Assembly (NCBI GenBank): GCA_024642505.1
Contig: JAHEAZ010000006.1
Coordinates: 1-64,000 of the forward strand
Direction: 5' to 3'
From: Gammaproteobacteria bacterium
GTDB lineage: Bacteria > Pseudomonadota > Gammaproteobacteria > Steroidobacterales > Steroidobacteraceae
Length of the DNA stretch: 64,000 nt
Under the pieces are notes generated by a model. That model was given only the letters and a program-made list of their open reading frames with translations, was not told where the DNA came from and searched no databases. A program made the translations under genes and the position numbers. This document shows positions 44,612 to 52,332 of this stretch, in pieces. Position 1 is the first letter of the stretch. Each line of letters starts with the position of its first letter.

Positions 44612-44745
44612 GCATTCTCTCCCTCGGGCCGCCAGCAACTGATGGCGCCCGCTCAGTGCCCCATGATTGATACTTTCATGCTCGCAGCAGAGCGCCAGGC
44701 TCGCGCCGGTGACACCCGCTCAAGCTCGACTGGTGCAGTCCGCAA

Positions 44746-44973
44746 TCAGCTTTTCTTCCTGATCACGAATCTGAAAATCTTTCCGTCATTGTCCGACTCG
44801 ACCAGCTCGTGCCCGGTCGTGCGGCAGAAGGCCTGGAAATCCTTGATGCTGCCCGGATCGGTCGCAAGGATCTCGAGGGTCTGGCCAGCGGCCATCGGCT
44901 GCAGCGCCTTCTTGGCCTTGAGAATGGGCAAGGGGCAGTTGAGCCCCTTGGCGTCGAGTAACTGATCTGCCAT
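44746..44973 (-). CDS. tusA: TusA family sulfur carrier
   Basis: A 75-aa sulfur-transfer protein with the defining CPLP motif (C13 in GLNCPLPILKAKKAL). The Cys carries sulfur as persulfide between enzymes. It shares a transcription unit with dsrE2, 40 bp downstream of it. In sulfur oxidisers with sHdr, TusA donates sulfur into the cytoplasmic pathway. No rhodanese is encoded alongside, unlike many rhd-tusA-dsrE2 loci. Confidence 0.95.
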   Translation of the reverse strand: MADQLLDAKGLNCPLPILKAKKALQPMAAGQTLEILATDPGSIKDFQAFCRTTGHELVESDNDGKIFRFVIRKKS

Positions 44974-45013
44974 GTCGTCTTCCTGCCTCGTTGTTGCCTG
45001 CGCCGGCGGGCGC

Positions 45014-45505
45014 TCAGATAAACAAGTTGATGTCGGACTGGGTCGCGACTTCGATGTAGGTCGCTGCGCCGCCCAGTTCGATGCCTCCGATCATGTCGTC
45101 GAGCGAATATTCGAACAGGTCCATGGTCATCTGGCATGCGATCAGCCGCACCTCGGACTCGACCGCCAGCGAGCGCAGCTCCTCGATCGAAGCCACGCCC
45201 TTCTTCTTCATCATGTTCTTCATCATGGCCGTGGCGCCGGAGTCCACGAACGGGATCATGGACATGATGTTCGGCATGCCCATGTGCATTCCCGCCATCG
45301 GCATCTTCATCGCGGGGTTACCCAGCGGCGACATCTCGAGGCTGAGGTTCTTGAGCAGCAGCGGCAGCCCGTAGAACGTGAAGAACATGGTCACGTTCAG
45401 GCCGAGCGCAGCCGCGGTGGTGGAAAGAATGAAGGGCGGATACGCCCAGTCGAGCGTGCCCTTGGTGACGATGATGGACATGCTCTTGGTGCCGTCTTCA
45501 GACAT
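45014..45505 (-). CDS. dsrE2: DsrE2-type membrane-associated sulfur-transfer protein
   Basis: A 163-aa DsrE-superfamily protein. Residues 20-52 and nearby are hydrophobic (one or two membrane segments), followed by a Met-rich loop (67-100), then the conserved Cys at C124 in LIACQMTMDLFEYSL. These fit DsrE2. ATG 45505 has GGGGAGACT upstream; the frame extends upstream but overlaps an inverted repeat. With TusA it is a sulfur relay feeding the divergent sHdr operon. Confidence 0.9.
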   Translation of the reverse strand: MSEDGTKSMSIIVTKGTLDWAYPPFILSTTAAALGLNVTMFFTFYGLPLLLKNLSLEMSPLGNPAMKMPMAGMHMGMPNIMSMIPFVDSGATAMMKNMMKKKGVASIEELRSLAVESEVRLIACQMTMDLFEYSLDDMIGGIELGGAATYIEVATQSDINLFI

Positions 45506-45547
45506 AGTCTCCCCCTGCTGCAGGCCGTCTTGCCGCACATATAACAG

Positions 45548-45568
45548 GCTTTGCTTAATTAGCAAAGC
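45548..45568. promoter_or_regulatory. Perfect 8-5-8 dyad in the divergent dsrE2/HDAC gap
   Basis: GCTTTGCT (45548-45555), TAATT, AGCAAAGC (45561-45568) form a perfect inverted repeat, centrally between the dsrE2 start (45505) and the HDAC-like start (45635). It is suited to a dimeric regulator that controls both operons, for example the two-Cys ArsR protein encoded at 58300. Confidence 0.7.
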
Positions 45569-45634
45569 ATAATAAGGTTGCCGCGCCTGACCGTCATCGG
45601 GGTCAGTTGCAGGATTGATGGTGGAGTTTACGAC

Positions 45635-46813
45635 GTGAATTCAGGTGCAGAATCCGTGGCTGCCGCAGCGCAGCATGACCCGGCGGTGACGGGCACAGCC
45701 GGGCGCGGCCGCGCCAGGTTCCTGGGCAGCCAGCTCGGCCCGCGGCCAGCGCTGGCCGGCCGCAACCACCCGCTCGCCATCGCGCGCGTGGCGACGGTCA
45801 TGGAGCTGAGCCGGCTGCTCGGCTGGCTGGATGCGGCCGACTTTCAGGCCAGCCCGCAGGCTACTGCCAGGCAACTCGCCAGCTTTCACACGCGCTCCTA
45901 CATTGCCGCGCTGCGACAGGCCGACGCGGCGCAGCAGGTCGAGAATTCGGTCCGCCAGCGTTATCACATCGGCAACTTCGAGAACCCGGTGTTTCCGGGA
46001 GTTTTTCGTCAGGCGGCGCTTGCCGTGGGCGGATCGATTCTCGCCGCCGAGCTGGCACTGGATGGCTACCTGCCCTTTCATCCCGCTGGCGGCACCCATC
46101 ACGGGCGACCCGACCGGGCGAGCGGCTTCTGTTTCTTCAACGATCCGGTCTTTGCCATCCTGACGTTGCTCGAGCGCGGTCTGGCGCGGGTCGCCTACGT
46201 CGATCTCGATGCACACCATGGCGACGGGGTCGAGGCGGCCTTTGCCGCCGAGCCGCGGGTCCGGGCAATCTCACTGCACGAAGCGGGCCGCTGGCCGCAC
46301 TCCGGGCTGGCGGCCGGTCGCGGGGCCGGCGGCGCGTTCAACCTGCCGGTGCCGCGTGGCCTGAACGACAGCGAGTTCGGCTGGCTGCTCGACGAGGCCA
46401 TCCTGCCGCTGATCGCCGGCTTCGTTCCCGAGGCCTTGGTGATAACCTGCGGAGCCGACGCCCTCGCCGGCGATCCGCTGGCGAGCATGAATCTCAGCAA
46501 CGTGGCGCTGTGGGATGCGGTGGACCGGCTCCGGGGCATGGCGCCCGCGACCGTGGTCCTCGGCGGCGGCGGCTATAACCCCTGGACGGTTGCGCGCTGC
46601 TGGACCGGACTGTGGGGCCGGCTGCGCGGCCGGGACATTCCCGCGGCGCTCCCGCAGGACGCCCGCTCACTGCTTGCGACACTCAGTTGCGACCTGGTCG
46701 ATGACGAGGATATCCGGCCCGAGTGGACGGCGACGCTTGCGGATCAGCCACGACATGGCAGGATTCGGCAGGAGATCCGTGAGCTGGCCGCCGCCGTGTC
46801 GCGTGCACAATGA
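45635..46813 (+). CDS. Histone deacetylase-fold (class II/AcuC-like) deacylase
   Basis: A 392-aa zinc hydrolase of the histone deacetylase superfamily. Active-site motifs are HPAGGTHHGRPDRASGFCFFND (His-His), YVDLDAHHGDGVE (Asp-x-Asp-x-His), ITCGADALAGDPLA and VLGGGGYNP. It removes acyl groups from lysine or polyamines. GTG 45635 with GGAG at eight bases is the best start; TTG upstream is an alternative. It heads a run of same-strand genes for lipoate synthesis and attachment, which raises the idea that it acts on acylated lysines such as lipoyl-lysine. Confidence 0.88.
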   Translation: MNSGAESVAAAAQHDPAVTGTAGRGRARFLGSQLGPRPALAGRNHPLAIARVATVMELSRLLGWLDAADFQASPQATARQLASFHTRSYIAALRQADAAQQVENSVRQRYHIGNFENPVFPGVFRQAALAVGGSILAAELALDGYLPFHPAGGTHHGRPDRASGFCFFNDPVFAILTLLERGLARVAYVDLDAHHGDGVEAAFAAEPRVRAISLHEAGRWPHSGLAAGRGAGGAFNLPVPRGLNDSEFGWLLDEAILPLIAGFVPEALVITCGADALAGDPLASMNLSNVALWDAVDRLRGMAPATVVLGGGGYNPWTVARCWTGLWGRLRGRDIPAALPQDARSLLATLSCDLVDDEDIRPEWTATLADQPRHGRIRQEIRELAAAVSRAQ

Positions 46814-46853
46814 ATGGCGGGCACGCGATGGTGCTGGATTGTCAGGAGGCAAG

Positions 46854-47891
46854 ATGAGCTGGCTGAATGCAATGCAGGGTCTTGAGGAGCTGGAGGACGC
46901 GACGCTGGACGGGGCGTTGGTCGCGGAATTCGAGGCCGCTTCGACCCTGGCTGTGGCGCGTCCCATACGCTTTTCGACACCGACGTTTCGCGACTACACC
47001 AGTACCGAGCTGCAGGGCTGCTCGAAGAACAGCTTCCCGTCGTTCTCGATCACCGGCGGGGCCTGTGGGCTCAACTGCGATCACTGCCAGGCCAAGATCC
47101 TGGAGCCGATGATTCCCGCGACCTCGCCCGAGATCCTCGACATGAAGGTCAGGCACCTGGTGCACACGCAGAACCTGCAGGGTTTTCTGCTCTCCGGTGG
47201 GTCGAGCCGCAGGAACGAGATCCGCTACGAGCGCTACTACCCGGTAGTCGAGCGCCTGAAGCGCGACTTTCCGCAGATGCGCATCGCCATCCATACGGCG
47301 CTGACCGATGAGATCGGCGCGCGTGCCATGGAAGCAGCCGGCGTCGACACGGCCATGATGGACGTCATCGGCGCCGCCGAGACTATCCGCGACGTCTACC
47401 ATCTCAACCGGCCGGTCGAAGACTTCGAGGCGACTCTTGCGGCACTGTGCACGACGTCGATGGAGATCACGCCGCACATCGTCATCGGCCTGCATTACGG
47501 GCGGCTGCTCGGTGAGACCAATGCACTCGACATAGTCGGGCGCCATCCGGTCAACGCGCTGGTGCTGGTGGTGATCATGCCGTTCTACGCAGCGCCGGGC
47601 ATGTTCGCGACGCCGGAGACCAGCGATGTTGGCCGGATCTTCCTGGAAGCGCGCCGCCGCCTCCCCGACAGGCAGGTGCTGCTCGGCTGTGCCCGGCCAC
47701 CCGGCATGCACAAGCGAGTGACCGACGCCTACGCGGTGATGGCTGGACTCGACGGCATCGCGTTCCCGGCCGACGGAACCGTCGCGGTCGCCGCGGCGGT
47801 GGGCCGGCCGTTCACGCAGGAACACGCCTGTTGCGCCATCAAGCTCGGACCCACCCGTGCCGCTGCGGCCACCAGCCCCTGCGCCGCCTGA
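46854..47891 (+). CDS. Radical SAM protein, LipS1/LipS2-type lipoyl synthase component
   Basis: A 345-aa radical SAM protein with CGLNCDHC (CxxxCxxC) near residue 75. In this gene context (next to a second radical SAM protein, a lipoate-type ligase and sHdr) it should be one of the paired LipS1/LipS2 enzymes that each insert one sulfur into protein-bound octanoate in the novel lipoate route of sHdr organisms. I cannot tell from sequence alone which is LipS1 and which LipS2. A GGAGG ribosome site lies before ATG 46854. Confidence 0.75.
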   Translation: MSWLNAMQGLEELEDATLDGALVAEFEAASTLAVARPIRFSTPTFRDYTSTELQGCSKNSFPSFSITGGACGLNCDHCQAKILEPMIPATSPEILDMKVRHLVHTQNLQGFLLSGGSSRRNEIRYERYYPVVERLKRDFPQMRIAIHTALTDEIGARAMEAAGVDTAMMDVIGAAETIRDVYHLNRPVEDFEATLAALCTTSMEITPHIVIGLHYGRLLGETNALDIVGRHPVNALVLVVIMPFYAAPGMFATPETSDVGRIFLEARRRLPDRQVLLGCARPPGMHKRVTDAYAVMAGLDGIAFPADGTVAVAAAVGRPFTQEHACCAIKLGPTRAAAATSPCAA

Positions 47892-47930
47892 GCCGATCCA
47901 CGCCGGAAAGTCTACTGGAGTCAAGCAAGC

Positions 47931-49190
47931 ATGAGCTGCATCAAGAACACCAACGGCATCACTACCGACGGCACTTCCGACGGCCTGGGTTTCAACGCCT
48001 TTTCGGCCATGCAGCCGCGCGCCCCGGCCCGCACGCCGCAGGGACTGCGCAACGGACGCCGGGTCAAGGATGCGGACCTGCCGGCCGCGGGCGTGTACCT
48101 GCCGAACAACAACGTGCTGACGCCGCACATGCGCTCGCCTGAGTACGTGCAGATGTCGACGGCCGCAGCCATGACACTCGGGCTCATGCCCGGCAAGATG
48201 CACCGCTGCGACTGCACGCGCTGCCTGAACCTGTTGCTGACCTACCCGGAGGGCTGCCGCGCCAACTGCGCATACTGCGGCCTCGCACGGCACCGCGAAG
48301 CCGAGCGTGACTACGCCGACCGCAACTTCATCCGGGTCGACTGGCCGGCGGTGCCGATGGAGCAGGTTGTCGACATCGTCGCCCGGGACGTCGCCGGCAG
48401 TGCCTTCCATCGCATGTGCATTTCCATGATCACCCACCCGCGCTCGGACCAGGACACCGTGTCGGTGCTCCGGGCGTGGACCTCGCGTATCGACCCTGAG
48501 GCCATCCCGGTGTCGATCCTGTCCAACCCGACGACCATGACCGTTGAGGACGTGCGCCGGCTGAAGGACCTCGGTGCGGACATCTTTACCGTCGCTCTCG
48601 ACGCAGCGACGCCGGGGCTGTTCGACCGCACCCGCGGCAAGGGTGTGCAATCGCCGCACAAGTGGGACAAGTACTGGGAAATCCTGCTCGCCGCGCGCGA
48701 CGTATTTGGTCCACAGAAATTCGGCGCGCACATCATCATAGGCATGGGCGAGACGGAATATGAGGCACTGCAACTGGTGCAGCGGCTGGTAGACCTTGGC
48801 GGTCACAGCCACATGTTCTGCTTCTTCCCCGAGCAGGGAAGCTTGATGGACCACCTGCCGGCGACACCGCGGGACCAGTGGCGCAGGGTCCAGCTGGCGC
48901 GCTATCTGATCGACTATGCCGGCGTGCGGCTCGGGCAGATGACTTTCGACGAGCAGGGCCGGGTCAGCGACTACGGGCTGCCCGCCGCGGAGCTCGACGC
49001 GATCATCAACGACGGCGTGGCGTTTCGCACCTCGGGATGTCCGGGCAAGTTCCGTGAGGACGTCTCGGCCTGTGACCGGCCCTACGGCGACTCGCCGCCC
49101 AGCAACATTGCAAGCTTTCCGTTCCAGCCCAACAGGACCGACCTGCGCAAGATCCGCCGGCAGCTGGGCATCCCGGTCGTACGCGGCTGA
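47931..49190 (+). CDS. Radical SAM protein, second LipS1/LipS2-type component
   Basis: A 419-aa radical SAM protein with CRANCAYC (CxxxCxxC) near residue 110, preceded by a short Cys-rich region with CDCTRC. It differs from its upstream neighbour and is taken as the other half of the LipS1/LipS2 pair. The 40-bp spacing and strand suggest one transcript. Protein-bound octanoyl-LbpA is the expected substrate. Confidence 0.75.
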   Translation: MSCIKNTNGITTDGTSDGLGFNAFSAMQPRAPARTPQGLRNGRRVKDADLPAAGVYLPNNNVLTPHMRSPEYVQMSTAAAMTLGLMPGKMHRCDCTRCLNLLLTYPEGCRANCAYCGLARHREAERDYADRNFIRVDWPAVPMEQVVDIVARDVAGSAFHRMCISMITHPRSDQDTVSVLRAWTSRIDPEAIPVSILSNPTTMTVEDVRRLKDLGADIFTVALDAATPGLFDRTRGKGVQSPHKWDKYWEILLAARDVFGPQKFGAHIIIGMGETEYEALQLVQRLVDLGGHSHMFCFFPEQGSLMDHLPATPRDQWRRVQLARYLIDYAGVRLGQMTFDEQGRVSDYGLPAAELDAIINDGVAFRTSGCPGKFREDVSACDRPYGDSPPSNIASFPFQPNRTDLRKIRRQLGIPVVRG

Positions 49191-49198
49191 CAGCCGGA

Positions 49199-50293
49199 AT
49201 GAAGAACGCCTTTCGTGTAGTCGACGCTGCCCTTCGCAACGGACGTTTCAACATCGCGCTCGACCAGGCCATGATCGAGCTGCACCAGTCGGCGCGGATT
49301 CCCGACACGATCCGCTTCATCCACTTTCCCCCGACCGCCCTGGTTGGCCGGCACCAGGTGCTAAGCCGCGAGATTGACCTCGGTTTTTGCGCAGCCCACG
49401 GCATCAGCGTCGGACGGCGCATCACGGGTGGCGGGGCGATATACCTGGACGAGGGCCAGCTCGGCTGGGCCCTGGTCTTCAACCGCGCGACCCTTGGCCT
49501 GGGCGCGCTCGGCGACGTGGCCAGGGCGATCTGCGAGGCCGTGGCCGCCGGCCTTTCCCGTTTCGGACTCGACGCCCGCTACCGGCCACGCAATGACGTC
49601 GAGGTCGACGGCCGCAAGATCAGCGGCACCGGAGGCTTCTTTGATGGCAACTCGCTCATCTACCAGGGCACGGTTCTGGTAGACATGGATCCAGGCCGCA
49701 TGATGTCGGCCCTGCAGGTGCCGGCCGCCAAGCTCGCACGTCACGGCGCGAGCAGCGCCGCTCAGCGCGTCGTCACCATGAGGGAACTGCTCGGCGCCGC
49801 TACGCCGACCATCACGGAGGTGCAGGCGGCGCTGCTCGACGGCTTCCGGGAGCGGCTCAGGCTCGACTGGTATCACGCCGAACTGACCGCCGAGGAGGAG
49901 TCGCTGGCACAGCGCCTGCATGACGAGGAAATCGGCACGGACGCCTTCGTTACCGAGATCGACGAACCGGCAGACAGCACGTTGCTTGCGACGGGAACAC
50001 ACGTCTGTCCCGGCGGCACAGTTACGGCGTTCGTCCGGCTCGAGGGGCAGGCCAGCGACCGCGTGGGGCAGGTGTTGTTTACGGGTGATTTCTTTGTCGC
50101 GCCCCCGCGCATTGTGTTTGACCTGGAGGCATCGCTGCAGGGCCTCGACAAGGCAGCCGCTGGCGAGGCCGTGGAACAGTTCTTCACGGATCGTGAACTG
50201 ACGGCACTGACGGTAACCCCTGTCGACTTCCGCCACGCAATCGAGGCGGCACTCCGGCATCGGCCCGACGGCCGGCGGGAAGGCAGGCCGTGA
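49199..50293 (+). CDS. lplA: Lipoate-protein ligase, sLpl(AB)-type
   Basis: A 364-aa lipoyl/octanoyl ligase. Signature parts are RRITGGGAIYLDEGQLGW, and the catalytic Lys in VDGRKISGTGGFF; the C-terminal part is a LplB-like accessory domain fused to it, as in the sLpl(AB) group attached to sHdr loci. It activates an octanoate or lipoate with ATP and joins it to the Lys of LbpA. It starts eight bp after the second radical SAM gene. Confidence 0.88.
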   Translation: MKNAFRVVDAALRNGRFNIALDQAMIELHQSARIPDTIRFIHFPPTALVGRHQVLSREIDLGFCAAHGISVGRRITGGGAIYLDEGQLGWALVFNRATLGLGALGDVARAICEAVAAGLSRFGLDARYRPRNDVEVDGRKISGTGGFFDGNSLIYQGTVLVDMDPGRMMSALQVPAAKLARHGASSAAQRVVTMRELLGAATPTITEVQAALLDGFRERLRLDWYHAELTAEEESLAQRLHDEEIGTDAFVTEIDEPADSTLLATGTHVCPGGTVTAFVRLEGQASDRVGQVLFTGDFFVAPPRIVFDLEASLQGLDKAAAGEAVEQFFTDRELTALTVTPVDFRHAIEAALRHRPDGRREGRP

Positions 50294-50985
50294 GAACCAT
50301 CGCCGTCGTTCAGCACACCTCAGCGGAATTCCTTGGGTTGATCGAAGACCACCTCGAGGGCCGGCGTATTCGCTTCCGTTACTACCGCCCCTTCACGTCC
50401 GGCGGCAAGCTGCCGGTGGCCGCCGACATGGCCGGCGGTCTGGTACTGCTGGGTGGCGGCCCCTGGGGCAGTGCTGGCGAACGAGACGTGCCGACCCTGG
50501 CGTCCGAAGTGGAGCTGGCGCGTCATGCCCTGGCCAGCGGTATACCGCTGCTGGGTATCGGCCTGGGCGCGCAGGTCCTCAGCATCGCGGCGGGCGGCGG
50601 ATCGGTCGCCGCGCCGCTGGTGTTCGACGTAGGGGAAGCCTTGCGCCAGCGCGAAGACGCGCTGCAGGGATTCCTGCCGGAATGTTTTCCGTTGGTCCGC
50701 TACATGCGCGACAGGCCCGTACTGCCCACGACTGCCGAGGTACTCGCCACCGACGTTGACGGCGAGCCCGCGGTGTTCCAGGTCGGCGGCCGTGCACTGG
50801 GCTTCACCGGACACCCGGGCATGAAGACGGCGATGGTCGAAGACCTGATCATGGAGTTCGCTGAGGGGCCGGTGGAGCCCGGTCCTGCACTCGACTCCCT
50901 GCGCGAGCGCCGACCGGCTATCGAGGATGCCCTGGTGCCGCTCATGACCGGCATTGTAAAGGTGCTGGGCCTGATGGAACCCTGA
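50290..50985 (+). CDS. Class I glutamine amidotransferase-like protein lacking the nucleophile Cys
   Basis: A 231-aa GATase1-fold protein, GTG start overlapping the lplA stop (GTGA). The elbow that normally holds the nucleophile reads LLGIGLGAQVL with Gly91 where Cys should be (compare GICLGAQ), and the usual His-x-Glu pair is GHPG, so Glu is also missing. It therefore cannot release ammonia from glutamine. The gene is in the lipoate/sHdr cluster, where related amidotransferase-like genes occur; here the role may be non-catalytic. Confidence 0.8.
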   Translation: MRTIAVVQHTSAEFLGLIEDHLEGRRIRFRYYRPFTSGGKLPVAADMAGGLVLLGGGPWGSAGERDVPTLASEVELARHALASGIPLLGIGLGAQVLSIAAGGGSVAAPLVFDVGEALRQREDALQGFLPECFPLVRYMRDRPVLPTTAEVLATDVDGEPAVFQVGGRALGFTGHPGMKTAMVEDLIMEFAEGPVEPGPALDSLRERRPAIEDALVPLMTGIVKVLGLMEP

Positions 50986-51043
50986 CGCCGGTTCCTCGTT
51001 GCCACGCCAGCCCTACAGGTGTTGGCAAAGGCCGCGGATTTAT

Positions 51044-51059
51044 ATTAGTGTCACCTAAT
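51044..51059. promoter_or_regulatory. ATTAG-N6-CTAAT dyad upstream of dsrE3C
   Basis: ATTAG (51044-51048), TGTCAC, CTAAT (51055-51059) form a perfect inverted repeat in the 139-bp gap between the GATase-like gene and dsrE3C. TATATT nearby and a weak TTGGCA form a possible promoter. It may be an operator at the head of the sHdr unit. Confidence 0.5.
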
Positions 51060-51124
51060 GCGTAACGCGGCGCACCCTATGCTGCGCTGCGGCATGGTTT
51101 ACGCCCAGCCCTGGAGACATCTGC

Positions 51125-51505
51125 ATGGCATCCAAGCTCGTCATCGTCATGGCCAACACCGATCCACGCAACGGCGAGGAACTCGGCGCTCCGATCTTCC
51201 AGGCGACCGTCGCCGCTGCGATGGAGTACGAGGTCGAGGTCATCTGCACTGCGACCGCGGGCCGATTGATGAAGAAGGGTGTCGCCGACAGGCTCTTCGT
51301 GAAGGAAGGCTCGCCCAAGAGCGTGTACGACTTCATCAAGGACGCGCACGAGGCCGGCGCGAAATTCTACTGCTGCTCGCCCAACCTCGACTTGCACGAG
51401 ATGACCCAGGAAGACCTGATCCCGGAATGCAGCGGCATCGTCGGTGGCGCGCACCTGATCGAGCAGATCATGGAGGACGACGACGTCCGGGTGATGACGT
51501 ATTGA
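51125..51505 (+). CDS. DsrE family protein, DsrE3C-like sulfur carrier
   Basis: A 126-aa cytoplasmic DsrE-superfamily protein with a typical TDPRNGEELGAPIFQ start and a pair of adjacent Cys at 83-84 (AKFYCCSPNL), plus C102. These fit the DsrE3C group always found with sHdr. It probably takes sulfur from TusA and hands it on. It starts the sHdr gene row, 18 bp before shdrC1. Confidence 0.88.
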   Translation: MASKLVIVMANTDPRNGEELGAPIFQATVAAAMEYEVEVICTATAGRLMKKGVADRLFVKEGSPKSVYDFIKDAHEAGAKFYCCSPNLDLHEMTQEDLIPECSGIVGGAHLIEQIMEDDDVRVMTY

Positions 51506-51523
51506 AGACCGAGGGGTAACCGC

Positions 51524-52279
51524 ATGTCTCATGCGCACGGAACACGCATCCAGGAATTCATCGGCGACCCGGTCTCCGAAGCGCCCGTAGTCGGTCGCGA
51601 GAAGCTGGAGGAAATCTTCCAGGACATCCAGGCCGACATGCGTTTCGACCACGAGCTCAATGGCTGCCTGAACTGCGGCATATGCACAGCCACCTGCCCG
51701 TCCGCCCATTACTACGACTATAGCCCGCGCGAAATCGTGCAGCTGTTGTGGACCGAGAATCTCGAGGGTATCTACGACGCCATGCAGGAGAAGATCTGGG
51801 CCTGCGCCCAGTGCTACACCTGTGCGGCGCGTTGCCCCTTTGGCAATTCGCCGGGCGGGCTGGTCATGCTGATGCGCGAGGTAGCGATCAAGCACGGCAT
51901 GGAGTCGGCCCGCAACGTACTGCGTCCCTTCAGCCGCGTGATGCTGAAGCTGATCTCCACGGGCAACCAGCTGGCGCCCGACATGATCAGCAAGGACGCC
52001 TTCCCCGACTGGGGTCCGAACATTTCCAAGGTGGATGCGCCGCTCGCGACGCTGCGCAGGGCGATTCCGGTCCCGACCCTGCACACCACCAAGACTGCCT
52101 GGGAAGTGAACCTGAAGACCTCGGTCGAGCTCTACACCATCTGGGAAGAGACCGGCGTGCTCGACAGCCTGAAGACGATCGACACGAACCTGTTCGATGT
52201 CATCAGCGACATCATGGACGAGAAACGCGACGACTGGCAGGACTTCCTGGACGACCAGGAAGACGAGGATGATGAGTAG
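51524..52279 (+). CDS. shdrC1: sHdrC1: iron-sulfur subunit of sulfur-oxidising heterodisulfide-reductase-like complex
   Basis: A 251-aa protein with two [4Fe-4S] sites, CLNCGICTATC (C48-C58) and CAQCYTCAARC (C94-C104). The C-terminus is acidic. It relays electrons in the sHdr complex, which uses HdrABC homologues to oxidise sulfur carried on proteins. It is followed by shdrB1. Confidence 0.92.
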   Translation: MSHAHGTRIQEFIGDPVSEAPVVGREKLEEIFQDIQADMRFDHELNGCLNCGICTATCPSAHYYDYSPREIVQLLWTENLEGIYDAMQEKIWACAQCYTCAARCPFGNSPGGLVMLMREVAIKHGMESARNVLRPFSRVMLKLISTGNQLAPDMISKDAFPDWGPNISKVDAPLATLRRAIPVPTLHTTKTAWEVNLKTSVELYTIWEETGVLDSLKTIDTNLFDVISDIMDEKRDDWQDFLDDQEDEDDE

Positions 52280-52332
52280 CAGGCCCCGGGGCCGGTACCG
52301 TAGTAATTTTGCACTTTGAGGGGTAGAAGCAA

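Noticed and set aside
46842-48854. 670-codon frame antisense to the two radical SAM genes
   Set aside because: The plus strand has intact cluster motifs in both radical SAM genes; this frame is a shadow.
46854-49190. Biotin or classical lipoyl synthase LipA
   Set aside because: LipA has an extra N-terminal CX4CX5C cluster, which is missing in both genes; the context is the LipS1/LipS2 route.
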